From assembly GCA_963205105.1 (NCBI GenBank), contig CAUJJW010000408.1, positions 1-41,655 on the forward strand: a stretch of 41,655 nucleotides of DNA, read 5' to 3'. Every line of letters starts with the position of its first letter. The first letter of the stretch is position 1. This stretch comes from Verrucomicrobiota bacterium (GTDB lineage Bacteria; Verrucomicrobiota; Verrucomicrobiia; Limisphaerales; CAIMTB01). Shown here piece after piece: positions 10,401 to 16,855 of the stretch. A program made the translations under genes and the position numbers. The notes under the pieces were generated by a model. The model was not told the DNA's origin. It ran no database searches and worked only from the letters and a program-made list of their open reading frames with translations.

Positions 10401-11139
10401 AGTGAATCTCGGTGATCGCCAATGCCGTGCGCCGACTCGACGGTCCGGGAGGTTCGAGGCTGGGTTCAGTCGGGTCCTCGGATTCACCTGTCGCATCTCC
10501 CCAATCGCTGAAGACCGCCGTGGTCGCGGTGTCGGTCCGGGCACTGGAAGCAGCCAAACCCACGAGCAGGTTGGTCAACGCCAGGTTCACCCGACCCACT
10601 TGCGACCAGCCTCGACCGTCAAAACTCGCGAGGCCGCGGAGGACATCGTTGGACCGTTGGAGACGAAGCCAGGCGGCGGGTAGGTTGCCCGGGAAAGACC
10701 CCGTGAACACCGCGACGGACTCGGACGAACCGCGCGAGACAAACTGAACCCCGTTCATGCCCGGGGTGACCACGATGGCTGCCATGGCCGACGACGCGTT
10801 TGTGTCGTTGCGCACCATGATTCCGGCCCTGGCCGACAAAGCGGTCGATCCAAGGGATCGGACGCGCACCTGGATGTCGAAGTCCCGGGCGCCCAGGTCG
10901 GTGTAGGTGAAGTACCCCTGGTCACGTCGGTCGCTCAGTCCCGCCCCGCGCGCCTGAATCTGAACGACGCCATTGGAAACCGTGGCGGACCCGTCCGCTG
11001 GCGGCTCCCCGAGCACCGCTCCCGTGAACGTCTCGGGAACCGGCACGCCGGCAGCGTGCACACGACCGACGACGACCGTGAACAGGGTCAGAACGCAGGA
11101 GGTTCTCACCAGAAATCGAACGAGGAATGCCAAGGACAT
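4411..11139 (-). CDS. Giant secreted lamin-tail / CotH-kinase protein
   Basis: 2242 residues from the ATG opening MSLAFLVRFLVRTS, preferred over an in-frame start 44 codons upstream because it begins the signal peptide (cleavage near GRVHAAG). In order: an N-terminal concanavalin-like/DUF1349-type domain (about 30-215); three lamin-tail domains (about 236-395, 405-500, 536-660; hallmarks ITEIHYNPPG, VVISEVMYRP and FVELWNPGTE); a beta domain (690-810); a CotH-type kinase domain (about 966-1330); a fourth lamin-tail domain (1433-1560); two beta domains (1600-1835); lamin-tail domains five and six (1863-1985, 2013-2150); and the phylum-typical C-terminal beta domain. The CotH region keeps NWDSFGYNRGKNMYAY and MWDID, the equivalents of the nucleotide- and metal-binding motifs of spore-coat kinase CotH, so it may be an active extracellular protein kinase. 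Lamin-tail domains are likely adhesive or scaffolding. It is transcribed divergently from cydA. Confidence 0.9.
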   Translation of the reverse strand: MSLAFLVRFLVRTSCVLTLFTVVVGRVHAAGVPVPETFTGAVLGEPPADGSATVSNGVVQIQARGAGLSDRRDQGYFTYTDLGARDFDIQVRVRSLGSTALSARAGIMVRNDTNASSAMAAIVVTPGMNGVQFVSRGSSESVAVFTGSFPGNLPAAWLRLQRSNDVLRGLASFDGRGWSQVGRVNLALTNLLVGLAASSARTDTATTAVFSDWGDATGESEDPTEPSLEPPGPSSRRTALAITEIHYNPPGSDGDDERPVQFVEVFNSDFTDKNLGGHRLEAISLRFVFPTNTVVAAGGYVLVARDPVALRAAYPEVPADRIFGPWEGGLGRTEDTVQLWSPFGALLLEVPYTDRPPWPLAPDGEGHTLVLARPSWGEADPRAWSASQQLGGSPGRAEWMDNDPRLSLRITEVAGRRTEGQPAFVEVFNAGVEPVAMAGVIVAGPLDNLQPAFPLPEGSLASGARTLVEAPATILQLPTPLFLRQGVGGRVWDAVTLAGAGTEAALGRGHLGQPELRRLASATPGQPNADALRARVVISEVMYRPISGRDDDQFVELWNPGTEAVSLAGWRLVDGVDFFFPEGRSLAPGERGVVARNTARLRLTYPNLSAGRILGEFSGRLAAQGERLTLLDETGAVEFGFTYRTGGEWPSLADGGGSSLELLHPELDPDLGSSWAASDESQRAPWRTYEVSGLLEGGTGSINDVRVLLLGAGETLVDDVEAFAEGSTNLLTNPNFESGSTGWTPGGTHERSGLSTNQSGFGGSAQALHLRASGRGDNGINSVRAPLRTGLRTGIQATLRIRARWLAGARDMLFRVKGNFLELPIRLEVPEDLGTPGLPSVRAIGTRRPALSDLAHSPVLPAEGQPVRVTVRLSGRAGVERPMLRHRIDPSLEFAEPLPMNDAGMDGDRVAGDGIYTAVLPGRAARSMAAFHVTLGPGDSEFRVPRTTPGREALVRWGEPQLAGNLGTYRIWLTRATETRWNTRAKLHNGDLDGTFVYGGIRAIYGLGTLYSGSPFVSPGYDGPAGSTLCGYVLHFPDDDAFLGERDFVMDWPIRDGTRQLEQRAYEFAAEIGLPYLHRRFVHMYVNSARRTSIYEDTQQPGSAYLRQWAPDDNDGNLHKIEDWFEFNSGGEREFNDDARLEDFRRSDGSKNTARYRWNFRPRSVQESAHDFAALYRLVDAAVPPTQLLEFQRDLEREMDVDAWAGIFAVEHAVGNWDSFGYNRGKNMYAYRPERGPWRLFMWDIDFVMSSGGDNPGNWPFSTIDGTISKLYQHPPFQRAYWRAVKKLVNGPMVAERFNARTEAVRLGLLENGVSSSSLTAARNYVRDQRNALLGQFATLDRPFSVQTSLQNGATADAVLRVEGQGSLEMTHLQVNGELLPVSWFLADRWFLSLPLQSGLNALTIAPADASGRLLGSVRTINATLNQPLLPPSQRIVINEIHTSPRVGGAAFVELHNPSSTQAIDLAGMRFVGAGAYEFPAYSILAPQQFLVLGNSIAAFQSEFGRNRMPSALLSWTPNPSGETLALVQPARGTNPAVTLTAVTYRDTGPWPSVLPSHSLQLRSPVRGEDDRVGAWAVYTPPTNTSAWKEFSVTGPAAGTNLLLYVSSFSPSLAPNDLAGRWVGNLSAFGFDFVVDFSRNDQGTLSGQLFPAEINIEPDAVGSQLAEVVAATDGSIRFTWTDLNGRFTGRINATGLRATGTFSFENGTSPFTLTRQLPAGTVLVDNLALTRVGTEVNLLRNGGFESDLGPEWRLQGAHGVSTRVTVEDASPGGASGFALRLSGTTGSNGALTNAVSQAIVGVVTGATYRLSGRYQAVQAQGLVIGLEGGPRLVEDLRPRTGSTSEATPGRINSVAPALDPIPLVWVNEVQPENPNGLRDASGQAEPWLELHHSGVTPVSLDGYFLSDDPAEPRKWAFPSGIDAPAAGFRVVWLDGQVDQGTPEAPHTSFRAGARTGVIVLSRDQGGRLVTVDFLRYDNVPSGSSFGHLPETWVHGDDILPRPTPGLPNGFTSEPDRVWINEWMASNNGSVRDPADLDADDWFELYNPGTTAVDLTGWLLSDTRAQVAKFRIPAGYRVPPGGFLQVWADEETGQNESSRPDLHVNFRLSANGEEIVLSRPDGSLMDQVIFGAQTEVVSQGRRPDGAAGTNYVFFASPTPGGPNVGLPPVHPDIVSVQPRADGAFHVRFQSVPGARYRLRAKEDLNQSGWTPSSTVITATEPMTELAWPMDDAPQRFLQVERLP

Positions 11140-11297
11140 AGAGCCAAGAGGTGCGCCGAGGGTGGTGGGTTGCGTAAAATTTATGAAACATCGGAGCGTC
11201 GGTGGAAAGCTCCTTCCTTCAAACCCCGGGCCCCAAGTGAACCCCAGGCTGGAGCGCTTTTGACGATCCACCGGAGCGGTCCTAGGCTTTCCGGTCG

Positions 11298-12596
11298 ATG
11301 GACGACCTGCTTGCCGCGCGCGCCACGATGGGGTTTTCGCTGGGATTCCACATCATTTTCGCGGCGATCGGCATGACCATGCCGTTCCTGATGTCGGCGG
11401 CCCACTACCAGTACCTCCGGAAGAAAGACCCGGTCTACCTGGCGCTGACCAAGATGTGGATGAAGGGCGTCGCCATCCTGTTCGCAGTTGGTGCCGTTTC
11501 CGGCACGGTCCTCTCATTCGAACTGGGACTGCTCTGGCCGGGCTTCATGCAGCACGCGGGAGCGATCATCGGCATGCCGTTTTCGTGGGAGGGCACGGCC
11601 TTCTTCCTCGAGGCGGTCGCCATCGGCCTGTTCCTCTACGGCTGGAATCGCATGCATCCCTGGGTCCACTGGGCGGCGGGCCTCGTCGTGGGCATCTCCG
11701 GTTTTGCTTCCGGCATCTTCGTGGTGGCGGCCAATGCCTGGATGAACTCGCCCGCCGGCTTCGATTGGGTCGATGGCGCCGCGCAAAACATCGATCCGGT
11801 GGCCGCCATGTTCAATCGCGCCTGGCCTCATCAGAGCCTGCACATGCAAGTCGCCGCCTTGCAGGCGGTGGGCTTCGCGGTCGGGGGCATTCACGCCTGG
11901 TTGTATCTGCGGGGGCGCGCGCCGGACCTTCATCGGAAGGCGCTGAGGATCGCCATGGCCTTGGGTGCCACGGCGTCGCTGGTCCAGCCATTGGTCGGGC
12001 ACTGGGCGGGCGAACGGGTGGCCGAACTTCAACCGGCCAAGCTCGCCGCGATCGAGGGTCATTTCGAAACCAGCCGGCGCGCCCCGCTGACTCTCGGCGG
12101 CATTCCCGATGCCGAAACGGGCACCATGAAATGGGGAGTGCCCATCCCGGGAATGCTCAGTCTCCTGGCACATCGCGACATCAACGCCGAGGTGATCGGT
12201 CTCGATCGGTTCCCGCGCGAGGAATGGCCACCGTTGGTGGTCACCCACATCGCGTTCCAGGTCATGGTCGGCATCGGTTCACTGCTGGCGTTGGTGGGAG
12301 CCTGCTATCTCTGGTATCTACGGCGCCCCGAGTTCCCGCGCTGGCTGCTCTGGGCGATTGTGGCCGCCGCACCGCTCGGGATGATCGCCATCGAAGCCGG
12401 TTGGATCGTCACGGAAGTTGGCCGGCAACCCTGGATCATCTACGGCATCATGAAAACCCGCGACGCCGTCACGCCGGTGCCAGGCATGGTCTATCACTTT
12501 GTGCTCTTCGTGGTTTTGTACCTGGGTCTTGCCGCCGCCACTGCCTGGCTGTTCCAACGCCAGATCCGCGCCGCACAAAAGGATTTCGGAGGCTGA
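11298..12596 (+). CDS. cydA: Cytochrome bd-type quinol oxidase subunit I
   Basis: 432 residues. This is the heme-bearing subunit of a membrane-bound quinol:O2 oxidoreductase that reduces oxygen to water with quinol electrons. The conserved residues are present: His18 (heme b595 ligand, GFHIIFA), Glu98 and Glu105 (SWEGTAFFLEA), His182 (SLHMQ) and Met323 (FQVMVG) as the b558 ligands, the quinol-site Lys248 and Glu253 in QPAKLAAIEGHFET, and the GRQPW signature near 375. The protein is about 90 residues shorter than E. coli CydA, mainly in the Q-loop after residue 240, so it belongs to the short-Q-loop (CIO-like) group. About nine membrane helices are visible. The stop codon abuts the ATG of the next gene, so the two are probably co-translated. 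The substrate quinone cannot be told from sequence. Confidence 0.97.
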   Translation: MDDLLAARATMGFSLGFHIIFAAIGMTMPFLMSAAHYQYLRKKDPVYLALTKMWMKGVAILFAVGAVSGTVLSFELGLLWPGFMQHAGAIIGMPFSWEGTAFFLEAVAIGLFLYGWNRMHPWVHWAAGLVVGISGFASGIFVVAANAWMNSPAGFDWVDGAAQNIDPVAAMFNRAWPHQSLHMQVAALQAVGFAVGGIHAWLYLRGRAPDLHRKALRIAMALGATASLVQPLVGHWAGERVAELQPAKLAAIEGHFETSRRAPLTLGGIPDAETGTMKWGVPIPGMLSLLAHRDINAEVIGLDRFPREEWPPLVVTHIAFQVMVGIGSLLALVGACYLWYLRRPEFPRWLLWAIVAAAPLGMIAIEAGWIVTEVGRQPWIIYGIMKTRDAVTPVPGMVYHFVLFVVLYLGLAAATAWLFQRQIRAAQKDFGG

Positions 12597-13673
12597 ATGA
12601 TCGATATTCTCATCTTCTTCATCGGCGCCTCCCTCCTGCTCTATATCCTGCTGGGCGGCTCGGATTTCGGCGCCGGCATTCTGGAACTGCTACCGGCCGG
12701 CAACCTTCGGGAGCGGCAGAAGAAGGTGATCAACCGCGCCATGGGCCCCGTCTGGGAAGCCAATCACATGTGGATGATCCTCATCGTGGTCATCCTGTTC
12801 ATGGGGTTCCCCACCATCTTCACCACCCTCATGGTCGCGCTGCATATCCCCATGCTAGCCCTTCTCGTGGGTATCGTGATCCGCGGCGCCGCCTTCACGT
12901 TCCGTCACTACGACGCCATTCAGGACGCCCCTTCCCAGCGCGCGTACACCTGGCTTTTCGGGCTGTCGAGCCTATGGACCGCGTTCTGGCTGGGGATCAT
13001 CGCCGCCAGCCTCAATCGGGGCATCATCGATCCCGATGCCCGCGAAGTCTGGCGCGCCTACGTCGCACCGTGGTGGGGTGCCTACCCGTTGAGCGTGGGC
13101 GCCTTCGTCGCCTGCATCTTCGCCTTCCTCGCCAGCATCTATCTGGTCGGCGAAACCAACGATCCACTCTTGAAACGCCGTTTCGTCCGACTGGGAGCTG
13201 TCTTCAACGCCCTGGTCGTCGTCGGTGGCGGCATCGTCTTCCTCGCCTCGCGGGATGAGCGCGAAAGTCTCGCCATCGCCTTCCTCCGACAGCCCGTGAA
13301 CATCGGCGTGGTCGTGCTCGCCACCGTCCTGTTCGTCGCCTTGTGGTTCCTCGTCTCCCGACGCCGGGTCCTGCTCACCCGCATCGTCGCCTCCGGTCAG
13401 GTCGCCCTCATCCTCATCGGGTGGTGCCTGCTCTATGCCCCCGACGCCGTGCTCACCGCCCGCGGACCGCTGAGCTTCTATCAGCAGGCCGCACCGCCCG
13501 CCACCTTGCGCCAACTCATGCTCGCCCTGCTCGTGGGCAGCGTTTTCATCTTCCCCAGCCTCTTCTATCTGCTGCGCGTGTTTAAAAGCGCCGACCGCAC
13601 CATCCCCGCCGCTGAGGGCACGGATTCGGCCACGCCAGGGTCGACAGCGATCCATCCGCCATCATCACCTTGA
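12597..13673 (+). CDS. cydB: Cytochrome bd-type quinol oxidase subunit II
   Basis: 358 residues, starting at the ATG immediately after the cydA stop (TGA-ATG, zero spacing). This is the second membrane subunit, which forms the heterodimer with CydA and carries no heme. Typical motifs are LGGSDFGAGILELL in helix 1, GPVWEANHMWMIL near residue 50 (the W-E-A-N-H form usual in CIO-type subunits), IRGAAFTFRHYDA near 98, and WWGAYPLSVGAF. Eight or so hydrophobic helices cover the sequence, with a short polar Thr/Ser/Pro-rich tail. No CydX-like micropeptide is evident in the 37 bp before the next gene, and no cydCD assembly genes lie in the window. Confidence 0.96.
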   Translation: MIDILIFFIGASLLLYILLGGSDFGAGILELLPAGNLRERQKKVINRAMGPVWEANHMWMILIVVILFMGFPTIFTTLMVALHIPMLALLVGIVIRGAAFTFRHYDAIQDAPSQRAYTWLFGLSSLWTAFWLGIIAASLNRGIIDPDAREVWRAYVAPWWGAYPLSVGAFVACIFAFLASIYLVGETNDPLLKRRFVRLGAVFNALVVVGGGIVFLASRDERESLAIAFLRQPVNIGVVVLATVLFVALWFLVSRRRVLLTRIVASGQVALILIGWCLLYAPDAVLTARGPLSFYQQAAPPATLRQLMLALLVGSVFIFPSLFYLLRVFKSADRTIPAAEGTDSATPGSTAIHPPSSP

Positions 13674-13710
13674 GTGCGATGCAGCACCGGCTGCGTTCAT
13701 TCCCCATCCC

Positions 13711-15459
13711 ATGAGACTCCCGTTCCTGACCGCGATCGCGTTCCTTCTGCCACCCCTGACCACCGCGATCGCCGCCGAAACACCGCTGAAGGCCACGGTC
13801 TCCTGGGTGGGGAATTCCTTTTCCGGCGCGGACAACCGGTGGGTTCAGAATTTCCTGATCCACACCCAGGTGCAGCCCGACGGCACCGTCAACACCTGGA
13901 GCCATTGGGACGAAGGCGGCCGGAAGTTCGGGGTCTACAAGGACGGCAAGGTCATCGGAAACAAGGAGGTCCCCACCAATAGCCTGGAAACACGCGACCG
14001 GCAGGGTCGTCTCTGGAAGCTCCATGTCACCTACACCGATCCCAAGCATCAGGAATGGGAGTTTGTTCCCCAGCACATCAGCTGCGACGGTCGGAGGGTC
14101 GAATTCCCCGGGCTGAATCAGCCCACCGCGCTTGCCCTGGCGCGCGACGGTTCTCTCCTGGTGGCCGACTCGGGCACCGGACCGCGCCAACAGGTGTTGT
14201 TCTATGACGTGTCCGATCCCGGGACGCCCAAGCTCGTCCGGGAGTTTGGCGAACGCGGTGGCATCGGAGCCGGGACACCCGGCGTGATCACGCCCACCAA
14301 GTTCTGGGGCATTCGCGGCCTCGGAATGGACGACGCCGGCAACCTCTACGTCGCCATGAGCGAGCAGGGTTCCGTTCTTCGTTCCTTCTCTCCCGAAGGA
14401 AGCCTGCGGTGGGAGGTGCACGGGGAATTCTTCTGCGACGTCGCGGTCGCGGATCCCAGCGACGACGCGGCGACGGTTTGGGGCATCCAGGAACGCTACG
14501 CCATGGACTGGTCGAAGCCGCCCGGTCAGGACGCGCGCTGGACCGGTTACACGCTGCACCGGAACCGCTACCCGAATGACCCCCGGGGCCTCATGCACGT
14601 GAAACAGCAGGGGGAACACGGACTGACGTCTCCCCAGATCGTCTACCTCCAGGGACGCCGCTACCTCTTTGTGGGCGGCATGTTTGCCAGCAACTTCATC
14701 AATATTTTCCGGTTCGACGGCGAAATCGCCGTTCCCTCGGGCCTGATCCTTCAGTGGGGCAATAACCTGTACAACACCGACCTCACCTGGCCTCCCCACA
14801 AACCCGCGGGCACCAGCATCTGGCGCGATCGAAACGGCGACGGAGACTACCAAGCCTCCGAGTTCTCGCCGAACACCGACCAAGTCAAGCCCGGCCCCTT
14901 CTGGGTCGATCGCCGGGGCAACATTTGGATGGCCTACGGATTCTTCCGGTACGACTGCCAAGGCATCGACGATCAAGGCAACCCCGTGTACGCCGCCGAC
15001 AAGATCACGGTTCTCGAACGTCCCAAGGGCGTCGAACAGGTCGCCCGGGTCATCTACCTGGATGACACGGACACGCTCATTGTGGCGGAGGAAGGCAGTG
15101 ACATGCGCCACATCCGCAAGGTCGTGGTGTGCCGCAACTATCTCGCCGGAAACCGAGAAACGGTTGCGTTCGCACCCGGCGCGGGCCCCGAGGCGGCGTG
15201 CGTCGCAGCCACTGGGGACTACGCCTTCACCGGGGGCTGGAAAGCTCGCGGTCGGGTCTGGGTGAACCGGCTGAGCGATGGCGCCGAACTGGGCTATTTC
15301 GATCCAGGCCCCACCGTCGGCGGGGTCGAGAACACCGGCTGGATTGATGTGCTCACGGGGATCACCGCGTACCGCCGCAACTCAGGCGAGTACCTGGTCT
15401 TCGTCGAAGAGAATTACAAAGCCAAGTCACTCATCTACCGCTGGAAACCTTCGCCATAA
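13711..15459 (+). CDS. Secreted NHL/SMP-30-like beta-propeller protein
   Basis: 582 residues starting MRLPFLTAIAFLLPPLTTAIAAE, a clear signal peptide. The mature part has repeated propeller blades of the kind seen in NHL/SMP-30-like proteins: PTALALARDGSLLVADSGTG (about 130-150), GIRGLGMDDAGNLYVAMSEQG (about 203-223), FWVDRRGNIWMAYG, and YLDDTDTLIVAEEGSD near 450. A calcium-loop-like stretch WRDRNGDGDYQASEFSPNTD lies near 371-390. No catalytic motif is recognisable; it may be an extracellular or periplasmic binding protein or a lactonase-like fold. It starts 37 bp after cydB and may be read through from that operon, but its function appears unrelated. Its TAA stop lies inside a decayed fragment of the palindromic repeat (see 15455-15486). 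Confidence 0.85.
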   Translation: MRLPFLTAIAFLLPPLTTAIAAETPLKATVSWVGNSFSGADNRWVQNFLIHTQVQPDGTVNTWSHWDEGGRKFGVYKDGKVIGNKEVPTNSLETRDRQGRLWKLHVTYTDPKHQEWEFVPQHISCDGRRVEFPGLNQPTALALARDGSLLVADSGTGPRQQVLFYDVSDPGTPKLVREFGERGGIGAGTPGVITPTKFWGIRGLGMDDAGNLYVAMSEQGSVLRSFSPEGSLRWEVHGEFFCDVAVADPSDDAATVWGIQERYAMDWSKPPGQDARWTGYTLHRNRYPNDPRGLMHVKQQGEHGLTSPQIVYLQGRRYLFVGGMFASNFINIFRFDGEIAVPSGLILQWGNNLYNTDLTWPPHKPAGTSIWRDRNGDGDYQASEFSPNTDQVKPGPFWVDRRGNIWMAYGFFRYDCQGIDDQGNPVYAADKITVLERPKGVEQVARVIYLDDTDTLIVAEEGSDMRHIRKVVVCRNYLAGNRETVAFAPGAGPEAACVAATGDYAFTGGWKARGRVWVNRLSDGAELGYFDPGPTVGGVENTGWIDVLTGITAYRRNSGEYLVFVEENYKAKSLIYRWKPSP

Positions 15460-15486
15460 GCCGCGCCTCCGTAACCGCGGGCGTCT
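15455..15486 (+). repeat. Truncated, decayed copy of the palindromic repeat
   Basis: This 31-nt stretch matches the first third of the repeat that follows at 15488 with four substitutions (compare CATAAGCCGCGCCTCCGTA here with CATAAACCGTGCCTCCGTA downstream). It includes the TAA stop of the preceding propeller gene, so that gene now ends inside repeat sequence. Confidence 0.7.
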
Positions 15487-15487
15487 T

Positions 15488-15574
15488 CCCATAAACCGTG
15501 CCTCCGTAGCGGCGGGCGTCCCGCCTGCCGTAGAAGGGGGCGTCTCGCCCCCTGGAATCCCCGGTTCATGGCCC
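15488..15574 (+). repeat. Palindromic dispersed repeat, copy B
   Basis: 87-nt copy of the two-hairpin element in plus orientation: GGCGGG-CGT-CCCGCC at 15511-15525 and GGGGGCG-TCT-CGCCCCC at 15536-15552, with flanking AAACCG ... CGGTT inverted ends. It differs from copy A by a few bases. It lies directly downstream of the gene ending at 15459. Confidence 0.9.
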
Positions 15575-15604
15575 TTGAGCAGGTCATTCTCGAACAGGGC
15601 GCTT

Positions 15605-15690
15605 CCCATGAACCGTGCCTCCGTTGCGGCGGGCGTCCCGCCTGCCGTAGAGGGGGGCGTCTCGCCCCCCGGATTCCCAGGGTCATGGTC
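15605..15690 (+). repeat. Palindromic dispersed repeat, copy C
   Basis: Second full copy in the same orientation, 30 bp after copy B, with CCATGAACCG at its left end. Both hairpins are intact (first stem starting at 15628, second 8-bp stem around 15652-15670). Tandem placement suggests local duplication or repeated insertion at the same kind of site. Confidence 0.9.
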
Positions 15691-15754
15691 CATGAGCATG
15701 GCACCTGCGCCAACGCCGCTACCCATGGACTGGATTCCGTCGGCGCGCTTCTCA

Positions 15755-15973
15755 CGGGCCAACGGCCCGCTCCATTCCAGCCTGGGCCGAAGGCCCAGGA
15801 GCACCGATCCAGAATCGGGCCAGGGCTGTAAGCCCGCCCCATCAGGTGATATTCGCGCCCATCCCCCCGAAGCCCACCCACCACAAATGGTAAGGGCCTT
15901 CAGCCCTTGTATTCCGGGGAAATCGTTCACCTGGGACGCTGTCCCAGGCTGGTATATGGCGGGCCGTTGGCCC
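15755..15973. repeat. Mirror-symmetric array of six triloop hairpins
   Basis: Six short GC-rich hairpins with 3-5 nt loops are centred near 15762 (CGGGCC-AAC-GGCCCG), 15790 (CCTGGGCC-GAA-GGCCCAGG), 15829 (GGGCT-GTA-AGCCC), 15900 (AAGGGC ... GCCCTT), 15939 (CCTGGGAC-GCT-GTCCCAGG) and 15967 (GGGCC-GTT-GGCCC). The centre-to-centre spacings read 28, 39, 71, 39, 28, so the block is two diverged copies of a three-hairpin unit of about 85 nt in inverted orientation. Comparing the left half with the reverse complement of the right half confirms shared stretches (GGGCCAACGGCCCG, CCAGCCTGGG). Open frames across it are spurious. Together with the repeats at 15455-15690 this explains most of the 663-bp gap between the genes ending at 15459 and starting at 16123. 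Confidence 0.85.
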
Positions 15974-16122
15974 TCCCCATGAACCGGACGCAATCCATTC
16001 ATGAACACAAAGCTCACCACAGATCGTGAACGCGCCCCGCCGGGGCAGGTGCCCTCGGACGGCGATTGCCTGCATCGATTCTTGCACTACCGTCCGCCTG
16101 CCACATCCAACTCAACCCTCCC

Positions 16123-16833
16123 ATGAACCAGCCCATGCGACTCCTCTTGGGTCTTTCCGCTCTGCTCCTCTCTCTGTCGGTCGGCGCAGCCGACGACCCA
16201 ACCCCAGCCCAACGAATACCCCTGCTCAACGCTCCGCCTCCTCCTTTTCCCGCCGAACTCAAGTCCGAGCCGGTCTACCAGGGAACCGCCCTGATCGGCT
16301 GCGTCGTCGCTCCCGACGGATCGGTGGTCGATGCCTGGGCCTTGAGGGCATCGCACAAGGCTTTTGCCCGGAGCGCTGAAGAATCCGTGCTGGGTTGGAA
16401 ATACGCACCGGCCGCCAGCCCGGAGAAGTCAGCACTGCGCGTGGACGCGGTGGAAATCCGGTTTTCAACGACGGGCTCCCTGATTTCTCAGACCCAGTTC
16501 GACGCCATCAAATCCCTTCTGCCCAGCCGGGACAACGAACTGCCCCCCATCCTGGAGTCGCTTCCACCCGGCGCCCGCCGGCCTTCGCGGATGGAAGGCG
16601 CCAAGCCCAAGTCGCTGGCCAGTCATCCGGGAGGCAACGTGGAGGTCGAATTCTTCATCGATTCCGACGGTCGCGTCCGCCTTCCCCTGGCGCTGCGATC
16701 CACCGATCGCGCATTGTCCGAAGCGGCGGTGTCCGCGGTGCGTCAATGGCGGTTCGAACCACTTCGCATCGATGGCAAACCCGCCTCCCTACGCACCCGC
16801 TACACGTTCCGTTTTCCAAAAGCAGATTCCTGA
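16123..16833 (+). CDS. Periplasmic protein with two TonB-C-type domains
   Basis: 236 residues from the ATG of MNQPMRLLLGLSALLL, which begins a signal peptide cleaved near VGAAD; an upstream TTG is less likely. Two TonB C-terminal-like units follow. The first is at about 30-120 (PPPPFPAELKSEPVYQGTAL, then VAPDGSVVDAWALRASHKAF). The second is at about 150-232 (GNVEVEFFIDSDGRVRLPLA ... AVSAVRQWRFEPLRIDGKP). The family usually forms the receptor-contacting end of TonB, but here there is no proline-rich spanning region or retained inner-membrane anchor and no exbB/exbD neighbour, so energy transduction is doubtful. A stand-alone periplasmic binding role is possible. It is convergent with the giant gene ending at 16856, with only 22 bp between. 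Confidence 0.85.
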   Translation: MNQPMRLLLGLSALLLSLSVGAADDPTPAQRIPLLNAPPPPFPAELKSEPVYQGTALIGCVVAPDGSVVDAWALRASHKAFARSAEESVLGWKYAPAASPEKSALRVDAVEIRFSTTGSLISQTQFDAIKSLLPSRDNELPPILESLPPGARRPSRMEGAKPKSLASHPGGNVEVEFFIDSDGRVRLPLALRSTDRALSEAAVSAVRQWRFEPLRIDGKPASLRTRYTFRFPKADS

Positions 16834-16855
16834 ACCAGCGCTTTCCTCACCCCGG

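Noticed and set aside
11456..13258. 600-codon frame on the plus strand
   Set aside because: Out-of-frame shadow of cydA and cydB, both of which are unambiguous.
13582..15111. 509-codon frame on the minus strand
   Set aside because: Antisense to the secreted propeller gene, which has a clear signal peptide and blades.
15488..15690. Tandem repeats resembling a short CRISPR array
   Set aside because: Only two full copies of 87 nt with a 30-bp gap, and the element recurs dispersed and inverted elsewhere; no cas genes are present.
15278..16020. Overlapping open frames on both strands with repeated proline/alanine-rich peptides
   Set aside because: They are conceptual translations of the palindromic repeats and the hairpin array, not genes.
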